This document shows positions 24,115 to 36,740 of a stretch of DNA of 64,000 nucleotides, piece after piece. The stretch spans positions 29,796,283 through 29,860,282 of the forward strand of contig OU612066.1 of the NCBI GenBank assembly GCA_914767715.1, in the 5' to 3' direction. The translations under genes and the position numbers were made by a program. The notes under the pieces were generated by a model. That model did not search any database, had not been told where the DNA came from, and saw only the letters and a program-made list of their open reading frames with translations. The DNA is from Membranipora membranacea (Eukaryota; Bryozoa; Gymnolaemata; Cheilostomatida; Membraniporidae). Within the stretch, counting starts at the first letter, position 1. Each line of letters begins with the position of its first letter.

Positions 24115-24241
24115 CTGTCACTTGTGACTTTCCCTAAAAATCCTTTCAATTTTCAGGTATTAGTTGATGGTTTAGTTTCAATCAGTAGCAGACCGTAGCA
24201 GTTAGAAAGCAATCAATCTTGAATTCTGTATATATTTTTAT

Positions 24242-24247
24242 TTTATT
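24242..24247 (-). terminator. Candidate polyadenylation signal for KIF17
   Basis: AATAAA on the minus strand about 635 bases after the KIF17 stop. It lies within the predicted ZGPAT 3' UTR. No closer canonical signal was seen, but a variant signal could be used instead. Confidence 0.35.
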
Positions 24248-24270
24248 TCATAATATAGATTTCTGATTGA

Positions 24271-24276
24271 AATAAA
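24271..24276 (+). terminator. Polyadenylation signal AATAAA for ZGPAT
   Basis: A canonical AATAAA 157 bases after the ZGPAT stop codon, followed by T-rich sequence. It is inferred from sequence only. Confidence 0.5.
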
Positions 24277-24880
24277 TGCAATTTGTTTATCAGGACGGAT
24301 GGACATTTCACTTGAAATAAAAAAGAGACAACAATACACAAATGTGTCACTATAACTTTCATGACACAAGATGGACGGAAACAGTAAATTATTTGTACTA
24401 TAATAAATATATCCGGATATACATTAATCTATGATGAGAAAAATACTTTGAGAGCACAAACAGGCAAAAGAACCAAAGAAACACATTTCCCAAGCACCAT
24501 GCTATACTACTATTGTGTCCAATCACTCAGACATTGAGGCTATGATAATCTTCAAACGCAAGCAAATGTGACCTTAGAATACTTGCTCAGGTTATACAAC
24601 TGGTGTTTCACTCTAGAAAATCACAACAGCTTGCTGATTTCATCACACAATATGGTCGATTACCAACCAGTTGAGGTAAAATAGCTGCTAGGTGACAAAA
24701 TGGTGTTCTGTCAATTCGACAGATCAGTTAAACCACAGCAAAAACTAATATGATGAAGTTTTTATGATGGGTAATGTATTCCCGTCTCTCAATTTGGCAC
24801 TGTGATATTCAAATATCTCATATAGTCCAGTCTCATGTCTCTAACCCTAACTCATCACCTAATATGTTAGTATCTGTAGT

Positions 24881-27800
24881 TCAGTAGTCATCAATATTAT
24901 CCCAGGTCTGCTGTCTCTTCTTCTTGCCTTTCTTAGGTGTAGGTAATCTTATGGCCTCTAGTTTAGCTGGTTTCCTCATACCATAGTCTTCCTGTGTTGT
25001 GGGGGCGGCTCCATGGACAGCCGCAGCCCTCACATCAGCACTGTTAGGCTGTGGTCTAGCAGTGTTCAGTGGGCTGCCCCCTGATCCTCCGTTCATATAG
25101 TTTGAAGGTCCAGCATTATTATGGGCCATTGAGCCATTACCTGCAAGGACAAATATTTACTTTATATATCCCAAAAATAAAAAAATTAAAATATCGATTT
25201 ATATACCCTTCTCATTTTCTGTTTCAGCGGGGAGGTTTCAGTTCGAACTAAATTAGATTAGACAGGAGTTGCCCACTCTATTGGCAAAGGGTGGCAATTA
25301 CAATCAAAATTGAACCAAATCTTTAGTATGATGCAGTTTATCACGCATTGAACCAGTTTTCTCAATGAGTAAAGCTATATACGCAAAGAAACCGAAGACA
25401 ACTCCTCAATACAGGACTATGAAACAGAATTGTAAAATTACTCAGGACATGACAGACAGCATACAAATTCTGAAAAGTATTTGACAAGACAGGCAACTGG
25501 ATGCCAAAAAACAGAAGGTAGAAGATTGCTACCGTGTATTAATATCAAACAATAAGTGTTAACACACCTAGGGTACGATTTTGTTCATTTTCACTGAGTA
25601 GTTTACTTTGTCGGGTGCTCTTGAAGTAATTAGAAGGAGCACTTTCTCCTGATGTTAGTTTCTGGTAAAATGGATCATCCTCTGGGTTTGGGTCGTAAAC
25701 TGATCGCCCGCCACCATTAGCACGAGGTCCCGCCTGTCTACCTCCGGGGATCATACCTGACATACATACAAATTAGTCCATAATAAAGTTAACTACAACT
25801 ATAATCAGAAACAGAAGATGGTCTCTACTGCAATTACAGCACTTTTAAACCTGGTTCCGCTCAACAGCTCAATGATATGTATGGTAGAAGACAGTATGAT
25901 TTAGAGATAACCATCCTTCCACTTATCATCCTCATTTGTGATGGCCACAGGAAAGAGCACATCATTGTCGCTGGCCGGTTTATTATAAGTGGATGGTATA
26001 ACAGGTGGTGTCTAAATTTGATGAATAACTCTGGTAACATGTTCTAGTCAATAACAAATGGATTCAAAATTACATGGAAATCTCTGATCTACTCACTTCA
26101 CGTAATGCCAAAGTGTAAGTCAGTATGTGGTGGTATGTACAAAACAAAAGTAACGTCTCTAATACACATAGATTACACATATACTAAGGTGCAACATTAT
26201 ACATACCTGCTGACGGCAGACTAGTCTTTTCTATTTTCATTGCAGGTAAAATCCACCTTCCCTCTTCTTCATCAAACACGCATTCTGCTTTTATCCTAAA
26301 GAGAGATAATATACTGGTCAATACTAACACACTGCCTAAACTATTATTTCAGACAAAAAAAGAAATTATTATACTTTGATGTCCTTATGTGGTCAAATAA
26401 CACAAGGTCCTTTGTTAATTTGTGATGATAATATCCTTACAATATGATGTGCTTTTTTGAATATTCACTTGAGATCGGTCAATGATAACAGGTTCTTTGC
26501 TGCTGCTGCTGCAGGCCAGCCATTTTTGAGGCTTGCATTCATTTAAAAACCCCAATGGGTTTCATAAAAAAAACATGTTGATTTAAGGGGCTTGCTCTAA
26601 ATTTTGCAATGTTATTTACATTGCACATTGGCACTCAAACTATCCAATTTTTAATATTGAAATGATAAACAGTGTGATAGGCGATATGTTATACATTTAT
26701 TATGTATATATATTATATGTTGTAACTCTTACTTGTCCAGATTGCTATAGTTGCAGTCACGTCTGAGACAGGGATGTATCCTATCCAGTAAGGCCTGACT
26801 GAGATCATGTTGTCCCTCTAGTTTACGTATTGTGTCCAAATAATCAATCCTGTCAAACTCAAACTCTGACTGCAAGTCTGTGATATCCCTGTGTAACTCT
26901 TCATTCTAAAAAGATTATAAACCTGTTGGAATGATATGAATTCCATGACTTACAGTTTTGATCAGCTGATATAGCCCTCAAACCATAGGATATAATACTG
27001 TATGCTATCTTTAGTTAATCCTACTTTGCTTGGAAGGTTACAGTCGAACATTGATGATGGTTATACTTGGTTTGAAATGCTATTATCACACATCGTCTAA
27101 GGTGTGAATCTAAAGTCACAGCCCCAGTGCCTTGTAAATTCAGGATGTTGGACCTTAGCGAACTATAGCGCAAAAATAATAATAATAATTCAACAATATT
27201 GAATTATTATTTAATATATTGAAGTACTGACCTTCTTAACTTCCTTCTCATATCTTCTCTTCATAGCCCTCAGCTCATCTTGTACTGTATCATATATCTC
27301 TACCATGATACCATCATCATCTCCCTTAGCAACAGCAGCTAAACGCAACAAGAAAAACGGATAGCATGACAAAGAGTTGTCTTTCCAATGTCAATGAGGG
27401 GATAACTTCAACCTATAGATTTATTTCAGCTTTTTAACACATTTCAAGCATTGATATAATATAATACTGGTTAATCCAAAGATTCAGATGGGTGGGACCT
27501 ATCTCACTCCTTAGTTAATCCGGGTTGGCTTAAAGTCATCTCAAATATAACAATCAAAAGTTTTGGCTCCATAGTATTAAGCAACCAAATATATACCTGC
27601 TAGGGCCCTTCTCTTCTCCTCAGCGTGTTTTTTTTTCTTCTTTCTCCGCTCCTTTATCTCAGAATTATTAACAGCTTCTCCTCCCACCATCTGCTCTTGT
27701 AGCTCTTGTAGCCTGAAAACCAAAATAATTCAGAGCTTTACATTATAAATCACATTAAGTTGCTAATGAAAAAAGTTAAAAATGTCATGAAAAATTTTGA

Positions 27801-30800
27801 GAAAAGAATTTTTGGGGCCAACAATTTCTTCTATCAAATGATAGTGTGTCGACTAAGACAAGTCACCAATGCCTATGCAAAAGATAAAACATTTATCAGT
27901 ACCCTTCACCCTAATGATTCAACTATGCACATTGAATCAGTGTTTGAAAAGAAATGTAAAAATCACACTGTGCATAGGGAATTAAAAAATGAAAATATAG
28001 GGTGGGTATTTAAAACCCAGAAACAATATCAGTCATGTTGTACATGGTGTTAAAAGTTGACTTTTTTTCAAGGTGCTTTTATCATTAGTCCATATAGTAA
28101 ACCAAGGAGTTTCACTTCAATATTTAGTTTACCTCTCAATGGCTATAGCCTGATCGCTGATCGTTGTCATGCTGAGAATGAAAAATGTTTATGCACCATC
28201 AAATAAATACAAATGATATGCAACAGACAAGTCACCACTCAATATGTCATCACTTCTTATACATTAGGATTAACGCCTTCACTTCAATCGTTGTTATTCT
28301 ATGTTACTAGCTCACAATCTTGTGCATGTTTAGAGTTCGGTTTGGTTGTCATATCAGGGATTTCTGAATCACAACAAACCTTTGTAGAGCCTCAGCTTGC
28401 TGAAGCAGATCAGGGTTGAATCCTGCTTGTTGAGCCAAGTCACCAGTGGGAGACGATCTAGGGGCAGATATGGGTGAGCCTCTCATCGCCCCTTCTCCAG
28501 CCACACTCTCCACTCGCATCACCCCTTCTAAAATCATACAAAGACAAAAGTATGAGCTATTAAGCCATATTATAATCAAATCAAACTTTCCTAAGTTTAT
28601 TTTTTGGACTGATATCAATCTAAAACAAAGTCTCGAGTATCCCATGGTATTTCCAAATTCAGGGACACCTAGCCTTTCTAAAGATCTATGACAACTCTGA
28701 CATAGTTCACAGCGTTTGTTTGCAACAAGGAAGTCATGTGACCACTGTCTCTGTGAATTGTGGGAGATCTAAAATCACCAGTTTTTGATTGAATGCCCTG
28801 AAACAGCCATTCATTTGATTGAGTTCCCTATAACGGTCATTTGTATCAGCTCTTACTGTAAGGAGGAGAATTAAGAGTTAAATAAGTAAACGAAACTACA
28901 GTTTTAAGTGAAATAGTTGACTACAAATATAAACCTACCTTCCACCTCGCCATTCTCTATGCCTGAATCATTGTTGTTTGTGTCACCTACAAAAAATATC
29001 AATGTGTAGTCATACCATCCGAAGTAGTCGGAACCCCCTAGGGCCTAGACACTTGCCCCCACCCGACGGCCCCCCACCCGACGGCCCCCCACCAGACGGC
29101 CCCCCACCCGACGGCCCCCCCGGCCGGGGAGGTAAAGATTTTTGCATAATGAATAATGGTAGCCCAACTGAGATGTCCCAATCATGCAGATCAGGTCAAG
29201 GATAGAATATTATGGGTAAACTCATGTGTTATATTTACAAATATATATTCATTGTGGGCATTCTGATATCGTACTTATTTGTGTTGTGTGTATAATAATG
29301 AACAAGTACAACATGTGGTACACTCATATTGGGCTAACCAAACAACACAGAAAATATTAAAAACATAAGATACAATATTTGTGAGGGACAGCCACAGAGT
29401 TTCACAAATGCCTCAGAAGTTCCACTCCATATATCTGGTTGGTCGGGACATGATGAAAGAAATGCTGAGGCATATGAGAAAAACTGTTTGATTGGTTAGC
29501 AAATAACCTCTGGTGAGGAAAATCATATTACATGCCTGCCGTAAGCATTCAATCGAAAGCAAAATACATGTGTCCCTGAAATCAATTAGGTAGGAGCTTG
29601 GCATTCGGCAGAAACTTGAAAACATGCATGACGGACAAGCTTAGTAGAGAGAATGGCCAGGGAGGGTGGGAGGGTATTCCACCCTCCCTGGTGTGACAAA
29701 CAACAGAAACACCTACCATATCCGAGTACTGTGAAAAATCCATATCAACCAATAATCAATCAGATCTATCGACTTGTCTGCCTCACAAGTAAAACTTTTA
29801 GTGGAACAGAAATATTTCAACACATGACGCACACATGGAGATCAGGAAGCCTAAGTAACAAGGAGACAAGTATCTACTGATCTCTGCTTGATTGTAATAG
29901 GTCTAAATCTGATCAACTTTGCGTCCATTGCAACTCACTTGCCCTCTACTGGCGAGGCACTGATGGCTAGAGGGTGAACAAATCAAGGCAAAATTGGAAC
30001 AAACTTGATGAAGGTAACATTTAAGTTTTTGGATGAGATGGATGATCAACAAGACATACCTTCAGATGTTGATGGCATATGTTGTGTGTGCTTCCCTTCC
30101 ACATCATGTATCTTAGTATCATAGTACTGCCTCAGTTTGTTCATATCCTCCTCCAGTTTTGACTTGTTGACCTTTTCCTCTTCATATTTATTCTTGAGCT
30201 CTACAAGCTGCGCCTCGTATTCCTAAGGGTAGAGTTTTCATGAATCATCAGAAATATTCCTTGATTCGTTCATATTAAAATATTGGTTGGGTTGATAAGA
30301 AGTGAGATATGTGATAAAGACCATCACAGCTCTATGTTTAGTCTGAGCTGGCCAGACCCTTGCCCCCCTCCGGCTCTATGTTATATTCAACAATAATGGA
30401 AACATAACTGATTAACTCAATTCGGTACCATTACATCAGTGAAAGCCGAAAACTTGGAGTTTGAGTTTCAAAGAAGATGTCTTAATAGGAAAACTTTAAT
30501 AAACAGCGACATTGAGGCCTTAACACCCAGTACCAGGTTGTGGCTTATGGCACTAATAAAACTACGTCTACCTCTCTAATAACAGTGGTTTAAAACATGG
30601 TCAGAATCTTGAAAAAAAAATATCCGCCGTTGTTAAAGTTCGATACAGTACAGTAGCTTCAATCTCACAGTTAGAATGAGGTACATACCTGTCTAATCTC
30701 CTCTTTCTCTCTCTCCAGTCCTTCAGGGTCTTCTACCTTCACCACTTTCTCCACGACTTTCTCCACAACTTTGGCCTTGCCTTTGTTTCCAGCGTTTGCA

Positions 30801-33800
30801 GCACCCGCATTTGCCATCAGGGCATTCACTGTAAGATAAAAGCGGGTCCAAATGCCAATGCTATCTACCCTCATCAAGGAGGGTAGGTGGAATCCCACCC
30901 TCCTTGCCTTCATCAACTGGACATCTCACTTTTCTGATTTGCATACAACATAAATTTAGTTTCTCGGCACAATAGATGGTGTGCAAAGTATATACTTAGA
31001 ACCATAATCCCAACATGTCTTGAATAGCCAGCTAGGGTATACAGGATTGCCTGCAAGTAACATCCTAATGAATGCACGCATTACGCAAATATCATCTACT
31101 GACCACAGCATTCAGGCCAAACATTTCCTGCAGAGGCGAGTGAAATAAATTCGGGTTGGCAAATGGCAAAGCATTGGAGCAGGTAACTATAAAAATCATA
31201 TAATACCATGGTCTTAGAAGTTGCATCTTCTTTTATGATAGAGAGCCACAACTTCAAAGACGTTTTTTTTCACAAGTCGACTAGCCTATATAACGCAATG
31301 AGTCTATATAAAATATTATGAAGTTATCTGTTCTAAGAATTGATAATCTTGCAGGTTATTTTTCTAAATTCTACACTACTGTGATGCCCTCTCTGCAATA
31401 CCTGTGTTAGCAGATTGTAAGAGTGCCTTCACTGGATAATACATCATTGAACAACATTAAACTTTGGCATAGGAGAAAATATATCAGAATATTCTGAATA
31501 AATCCATGTAGCAGACGCTAAGGACAGTCAATTGGATAGTGTAGGCCTCAAAGACCAGGTTTGGGATAAGTATGCATACAAAGGGTACCATTATCAAAGT
31601 GATTGCTTCCAAAGGAAAGGTGGCACAAAATTAAGAAAAAAAAACATGATGTGAAATCCAAAGGGAGATCTAAAATAAAGCATACCATAAATACAACGCT
31701 TTCAGCTTTCAAGTCGGTACATAACACTAATCATAGTGAGTACCAGAGACATATGAATATTTCTGTTACATGGTGAGTACATGCAAGGATCAGTGACACT
31801 GACGTCGAGACTACACTATTAACATGTGTATCTCTGATCGCTAGCGTCAATTTAGTATGATTACTTTACATTTTCCCACCAATGATTAATAAAATTGGCC
31901 ACGGGTCGTCACACCGAATTCCTTCTGAGGGTACTCATTCTAGTTCACTCTCTATCGATGAGATATATATGTGCAATAGTTTATCACGTCATCAGTGTGA
32001 GGATCAGTTTAGGGGTTGTGCTAATAACTTGGTTTTTTTATCTATCTACTACTTACAGTCAATATTCCCATCACCCATCTGACCAGCGAGGAGAGCTCGG
32101 AGCTTAGTTATCTCCTCCTGATATTCTCTGAGCAGAGCATCTTTAGGATCCTCATTAATCTTAGGCTTGTTCTTGATATTCTTGGCTCGATTAGCATACC
32201 TGGAGACGGAAAAAGAATACACAATCGCTTGTAGAGGTAACAATGGTATAGATTCTTTAGCATGGTATCACCAAATTTCCCATCGGATCTGCTTATAAGT
32301 AAAATCATTGCTCTATGACCACATACCTGACTATTTATCTGAACACAACTAAGGGTTTCTATAGAATTAAGTAAACAAAACCTTTTAGGGGACAAAACAG
32401 AGGCAAACTAAAGTATTACAGCTGAATTTTACTTCACTCATACATATTGATGTACATGATTTGTAGCATGTCACACAAAAAGTTTGAGCATGGAGGACAG
32501 ACATTCCGGATATTCACCTGAGGGTGCTGAGAGTTTCATCATAGTTATTATCAGCCGGAGAGAGGCAGGCGACCATCAGAGTCTTAGTATTACCTCCCAG
32601 TGAATCTTGTAATAACCGAGTGAGTTTGGAGTCTCTGTAAGGTATGTGTTTAGATTTTCCATCGACTAGAGCAGATATCACATTACCCAGGGCTGACAGG
32701 GACAGATTGATCTTAGTGGCCTCCTTCAAACGATCACCCGTGGCTCCTGAACAAGAGAAATGGTTAAAACATGAAGGAACTTATCTCAAAAAAATGGTAG
32801 TGAAATGATTAAGAGCTCAGCATTTCAAAGACCAAAAGACATGACCCAAAGACAAATGCATGATATAGTCAGGCAGTTACTTATGATATCTGACAAAACT
32901 TTATCATAAAGAACAGCCTGACTATAATATGCATCGGTCATTGGGTATGGAATAAATATTATTTACATTTTATATTATTATTATATTATACCTCGATGTA
33001 GACAACAAATTAAACCTTATCTGTCATAAAGACAGACAATCTATGTCAACCCGTACAAATCTATACAGCCTACTTGGTGGTAAAACCAATAGTCAGGGTG
33101 CCTTTGAGTTCACTGCTCTCAAACATTCTCTAGCGACCCTTCAAACAGGGGCAGTGGGTTTGTTGCCGAGGTTTTTCGAGTATATAAGACTTGACTGACC
33201 TGTCTTAGCTTGACGTTCGCTACCCGCTAAATCTACAAGGTTAAGTTTTCCAGCTTTGATGTGCTCTTCACCGCTCTCATCTATAGTAGCCATCTCGAGC
33301 TGGATGGTGAATATTGAGTGACTCCGAGAAGAGTCGGCGTTCATGAGAGTAGATCCTACTGAACGGTTCTTCCACCCTATGGACATCACCTTCTCACAAT
33401 CTACTACATTGTTTACCGGATGAAGTGACAAACCTGAAATATAAATTTTACTAAATGGTAATGGTAGTAAACTTCATTTATAGCTTCAAGAAAAGGAGTG
33501 GAGTTTATTTATATCATTAATCATATACAATTATAGGTCATGTGCGTGCGCCTACACCTACAGATGCCGAATGGTCAATGTTTTGTTGTCCTTAAGCCAA
33601 TGATGGTGATGAAGTGCCAGACAAAACCAGAAGGCTCATGAGCAAACAGCTAATTTTGAAATTTGGAGTTTTATATTAGGCTGCGAAGAGGGATGACAAT
33701 ACTGAAAACAGGCTTGGTTAACAGGGCATTGAACCAAACGCGTTCGACCTGCTTGGCAAGGATATTTTTAGTTTCTTTGCTTCGCTAAATTAGTAAATAT

Positions 33801-36713
33801 GAAACTGACAGCGTCATTTTCAGTTCTTTAGCAAATAATAACAATGGCGTCATATGAGGCCTAGAATAACAATCGATTCTTATTATGGAAAGTTTGTGTA
33901 ATTTTCTTGAAATGAGAGCATTAGCTCTCATTGTGTCGATTTTGATCAAACTTTTCTCATGTTCAAAACAATAGACCAATTATGTTTATTTTGCTGCCAG
34001 TTGAAAAACTACTAATAAACTGTAGTAGACTAATTGTTACAATGACACAGAGCAGAATTGTTTGGTTTAAAATTCGTCTGTCTATATAGCTAGTGGCTAA
34101 ACAGGAATATTTCCACAATCAGTGCCATAGACTACTTGTATCAATACAAGAAAACTCAAGAGTAACTTTGGTAAAATTTTTTTTAATTCAACAGACCTTG
34201 GCCTAAGGTTAAATTCACATTTTCTTCTTGTGATAAGACTCATAACTGTAGGCATCCATGATGCCTGCCAAAGATCATTGTCAGATCATATGGTAAAGCT
34301 TCAATTAAAGACACTTTAAAGTGTGCTTGTCGAAGAGCTCGAACACTACCAGGGTCCCTGTTAGAGGCATTCCATTATCAGGCATTGCCAAACCATTGAT
34401 CAGGATGCAGTAAACATTGGAATGCCACTAACACCGACTCTGGCAGATTTTTAGCACTTAAACTAGTGACTAAGTTGCCATATGACAAAGTCGTCATGTG
34501 ACTACGTTGTCATGATGATAGTAATTACCTGACACATATACACCCTTTTCTGGATGCTCTTTAAGATCGAGTTTCTGTTTGGCATCCTTCCCTAACAAAT
34601 CTCTCACATCCTCATTATAGATCTCAAGGTAGGAGGCATGTACCAGAAACCTGCAGCCCTCTGCCACTGAGATAGTCTCAAAAATGTGATCAAATGCCCT
34701 GAAAAAAAAGTTACATGACATAAACAGATATTCTACCTGCAATGTATATGAATGATTGTCGTGTCCAGCCCTTGACCTGCGTTTTAAATGTCTGCAATAA
34801 TGATTGAGTATACAAAGCAGTCATATTGGTACTCCTAGAGAATACATAGGCCTAATATTAGTTTAAGTGCTCAAACGGTGCAAGATGCTGGTAGAGGCAT
34901 TTCATTATCAACCGCTTTCTGGTTGATAATGAAATGCCTCTACCAGCATCTTGCACCGTTTGAGCACTTAAACTAGCCTAATATCAACTTCATCTAGAGT
35001 CGAGAATGTTCATATAGAACTTATTGAAAATGCTCATAAAGATATTATTATGGCAGCCAGTCTCATATTGGTGCGAGGCAACTGATATTTTTAAATTAAC
35101 GGCCGTTGCAAAATTCAGATGATAGCCAATTGTTCCATAATACCCAGCCCTGTTGCTGATCATACCTGGGTATAATTCCTCTCTGGGAAGCTGGGTCTGT
35201 GATTCCCTGCATACTGAAGGATTTCCCACATCCTGTCTGTCCATAGGCAAATATAGTACCATTATAGCCTTCTGTTACTCCCTAGAACAAATAAGTAGAA
35301 ATCACTGCAGTCTGCCATCATACCAACTAGACGGTTTTTCTAAAAATGTCTTATTGTACAATCATTACAGCAGCTCTAGACTAACCCTGGACCATCTGGA
35401 TCTCAAAGAACACAGGACTCTAAGCTGACCTGAAGGAAATGACACCAAATCTCTTATCATATAATAAGAATCTGTATACTAGCTTCTGCTGAAACCTACA
35501 TATTAGTTCCAAGCTCAGGATTATATATACAATCGATTGTGCTGATGATATGAATATTGCTTCAAGGACCCTGTCGACTGCAATTACTAAGCAGAAGTAG
35601 AAAGAAGCAGAAACCCATTTGAAGGTCAATTTCTGATATCAGCTGATTTTCTATCCTTTATTGTATTGGAGATATAAACTGTGTAACAGGGTAATTAGTA
35701 TAATGATAATTCATACATAGGATTCATTGTATTATTGATCCATTTTGATTTTCTGTTATGTGAACAATCATGTTATGTATACAACAGTTTACCATTACTT
35801 ATTCATTATTTTACCATCCCATGTGATTATTGCATGCTGCTAGCTGGCAACACCAAAATAACAACAAAATAATCACAAGAGATAACGAAATTTAACACCT
35901 TTAACACCGTATCTGACAGATTGGCCCTGTGTGCTAACGTCATGGGGATAAGGTCCGCATGTCAACATTGTACACGGAGAAAGTGCCTGACACTATAAAA
36001 CAGAGCAGTTCAATAACCAATAAACCTTAGCCTAAAAATCTAAATTAAACCTCTTTTCATTGTTGATGTAGCACACAATGTTGTTTGAAACTTAAACTGA
36101 TTCCAGCTAAGCTTTTCATAGAATCGTTTACTTGTGTTGTTACGAAAGAGTGACTAAGGCATTATCCAATATAAGAAGCAGCATTAAAGACCTCACAGAC
36201 TCTGTCCTCGTTCTGCACTCGGCTATAAGTAATTCTAGCTATACAACCACATCTTTGGTTACAAAAGTGACATGGAGCTTGTCTAAGACGTCTATCTCCT
36301 TGAATTAATGTAATGGAATACAAAAAAGAATATCATTGGATTGCACTAAAAGATTCACTATGAGGCCGCACTGATGAGAGACTGAATCAGCTAAGTGATT
36401 TTGGAAACTACTGCCAGATCGAAAAAAATACATCACCAACAGCAGGATGCACTGACTTTCCACGACCTTGACCTTTTCCTCTTACCTCAACTAATGGATA
36501 TGCGATGTCTGCGTATATGTTCTCAGTAGTCGAGTCCACAAAATAAGCTCCATCAAATGTAAAGTTTTTTGGAGGTGCTTTATCGTCAGCCGGATTAGTG
36601 ATCGAGCACTGCCCTCTAGCATTGTCCATTGTCACCACACATTTACATTTTAGCTCTTTTTCTCTTGAGTTGATCGGACGACATCGTACTATTACTTTTA
36701 CTGCCTCCGACAT
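24881..36713 (-). CDS. KIF17: KIF17, homodimeric kinesin-2 motor
   Basis: Seventeen exons in gene order: 36713-36486, 35281-35166, 34698-34529, 33433-33200, 32746-32518, 32199-32057, 30828-30689, 30222-30060, 28986-28939, 28527-28380, 28171-28133, 27712-27597, 27338-27232, 26905-26733, 26295-26207, 25756-25568 and 25140-24881, about 870 residues (human KIF17 has 1029). The motor domain starts [12 protein letters not shown] and carries the P-loop GQTGCGKS, switch [12 protein letters not shown], switch II DLAGSE, and [19 protein letters not shown], followed by the neck [20 protein letters not shown] that is typical of KIF17/OSM-3. Then come charged coiled-coil segments, a Lys-rich stretch, a [13 protein letters not shown] region and a Gly/Pro-rich tail ending in basic and acidic clusters. 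Kinesin-2 of this type moves toward microtubule plus ends in cilia and dendrites (family knowledge). One P-loop Ser is Cys. Start: Met with no in-frame alternative nearby. Confidence 0.95.
29024..29131 (+). repeat. C-rich dispersed repeat with four tandem 18-base units
   Basis: After AGACACTTGCCCCCACCCG, an 18-base unit (CCCCCCACCCGACGGCCC, with one A variant) is repeated about four times, ending in a GC-rich CGGCCGGGG palindrome. It is in a KIF17 intron, 38 bases upstream in gene order of a 48-base exon. The CGACGGCCCCCC part recurs on the minus strand at 40665-40690. Confidence 0.65.
30340..30377 (+). repeat. C-rich dispersed repeat, short copy
   Basis: AGTCTGAGCTGGCCAGACCC followed by TTGCCCCCCTCCGGCTC, matching the 8601, 40711 (minus) and 57645 (minus) copies in its first 30 bases. 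It lies in a KIF17 intron. Confidence 0.45.
32845..32945. mobile_element. Foldback element, family A, copy 2
   Basis: The ends CCCAAAGACAAATGCATG and GCATCGGTCATTGGG, and the inner parts TATAGTCAGGCAGTTAC and CAGCCTGACTATAATATGC, pair as inverted repeats and match the element at 3746-3977. It is shorter than copy 1 by an internal segment. It lies in a KIF17 intron. Confidence 0.65.
34333..34465. mobile_element. Diverged foldback element of the TAGTTTAAG family
   Basis: Internal parts (TTAGAGGCATTCCATTATCA and TTTAGCACTTAAACTA) match the near-perfect foldback 400 bases away at 34859-34975, but many positions differ and the left end is blurred. It is an older copy in the same KIF17 intron region. 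Confidence 0.55.
34859..34975. mobile_element. Foldback element with 9-base target duplication (TAGTTTAAG family)
   Basis: A 117-base element whose halves are near-perfect inverted complements (ends TAGTTTAAGTGCTCAAACGG and its complement, arms about 54 bases, tiny loop). It is flanked on both sides by the direct 9-base sequence GCCTAATAT (34850-34858 and 34976-34984), the footprint of insertion. A 9-base duplication is typical of Mutator-like transposons, which is the basis for suggesting that superfamily. It lies in a KIF17 intron. Confidence 0.85.
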
Positions 36714-36740
36714 TTTGATGATTCTTTTTTCTTTTTATCC

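Larger units (their letters stand above)
24115..24880. other. Spacer between the convergent ZGPAT and KIF17 stop codons
   Basis: It should hold both 3' UTRs. The plus-strand AATAAA is at 24271 and the first minus-strand AATAAA found downstream of KIF17 is at 24247-24242, so the two transcripts would overlap tail to tail if both signals are used. No other gene or repeat is seen. Confidence 0.55.
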
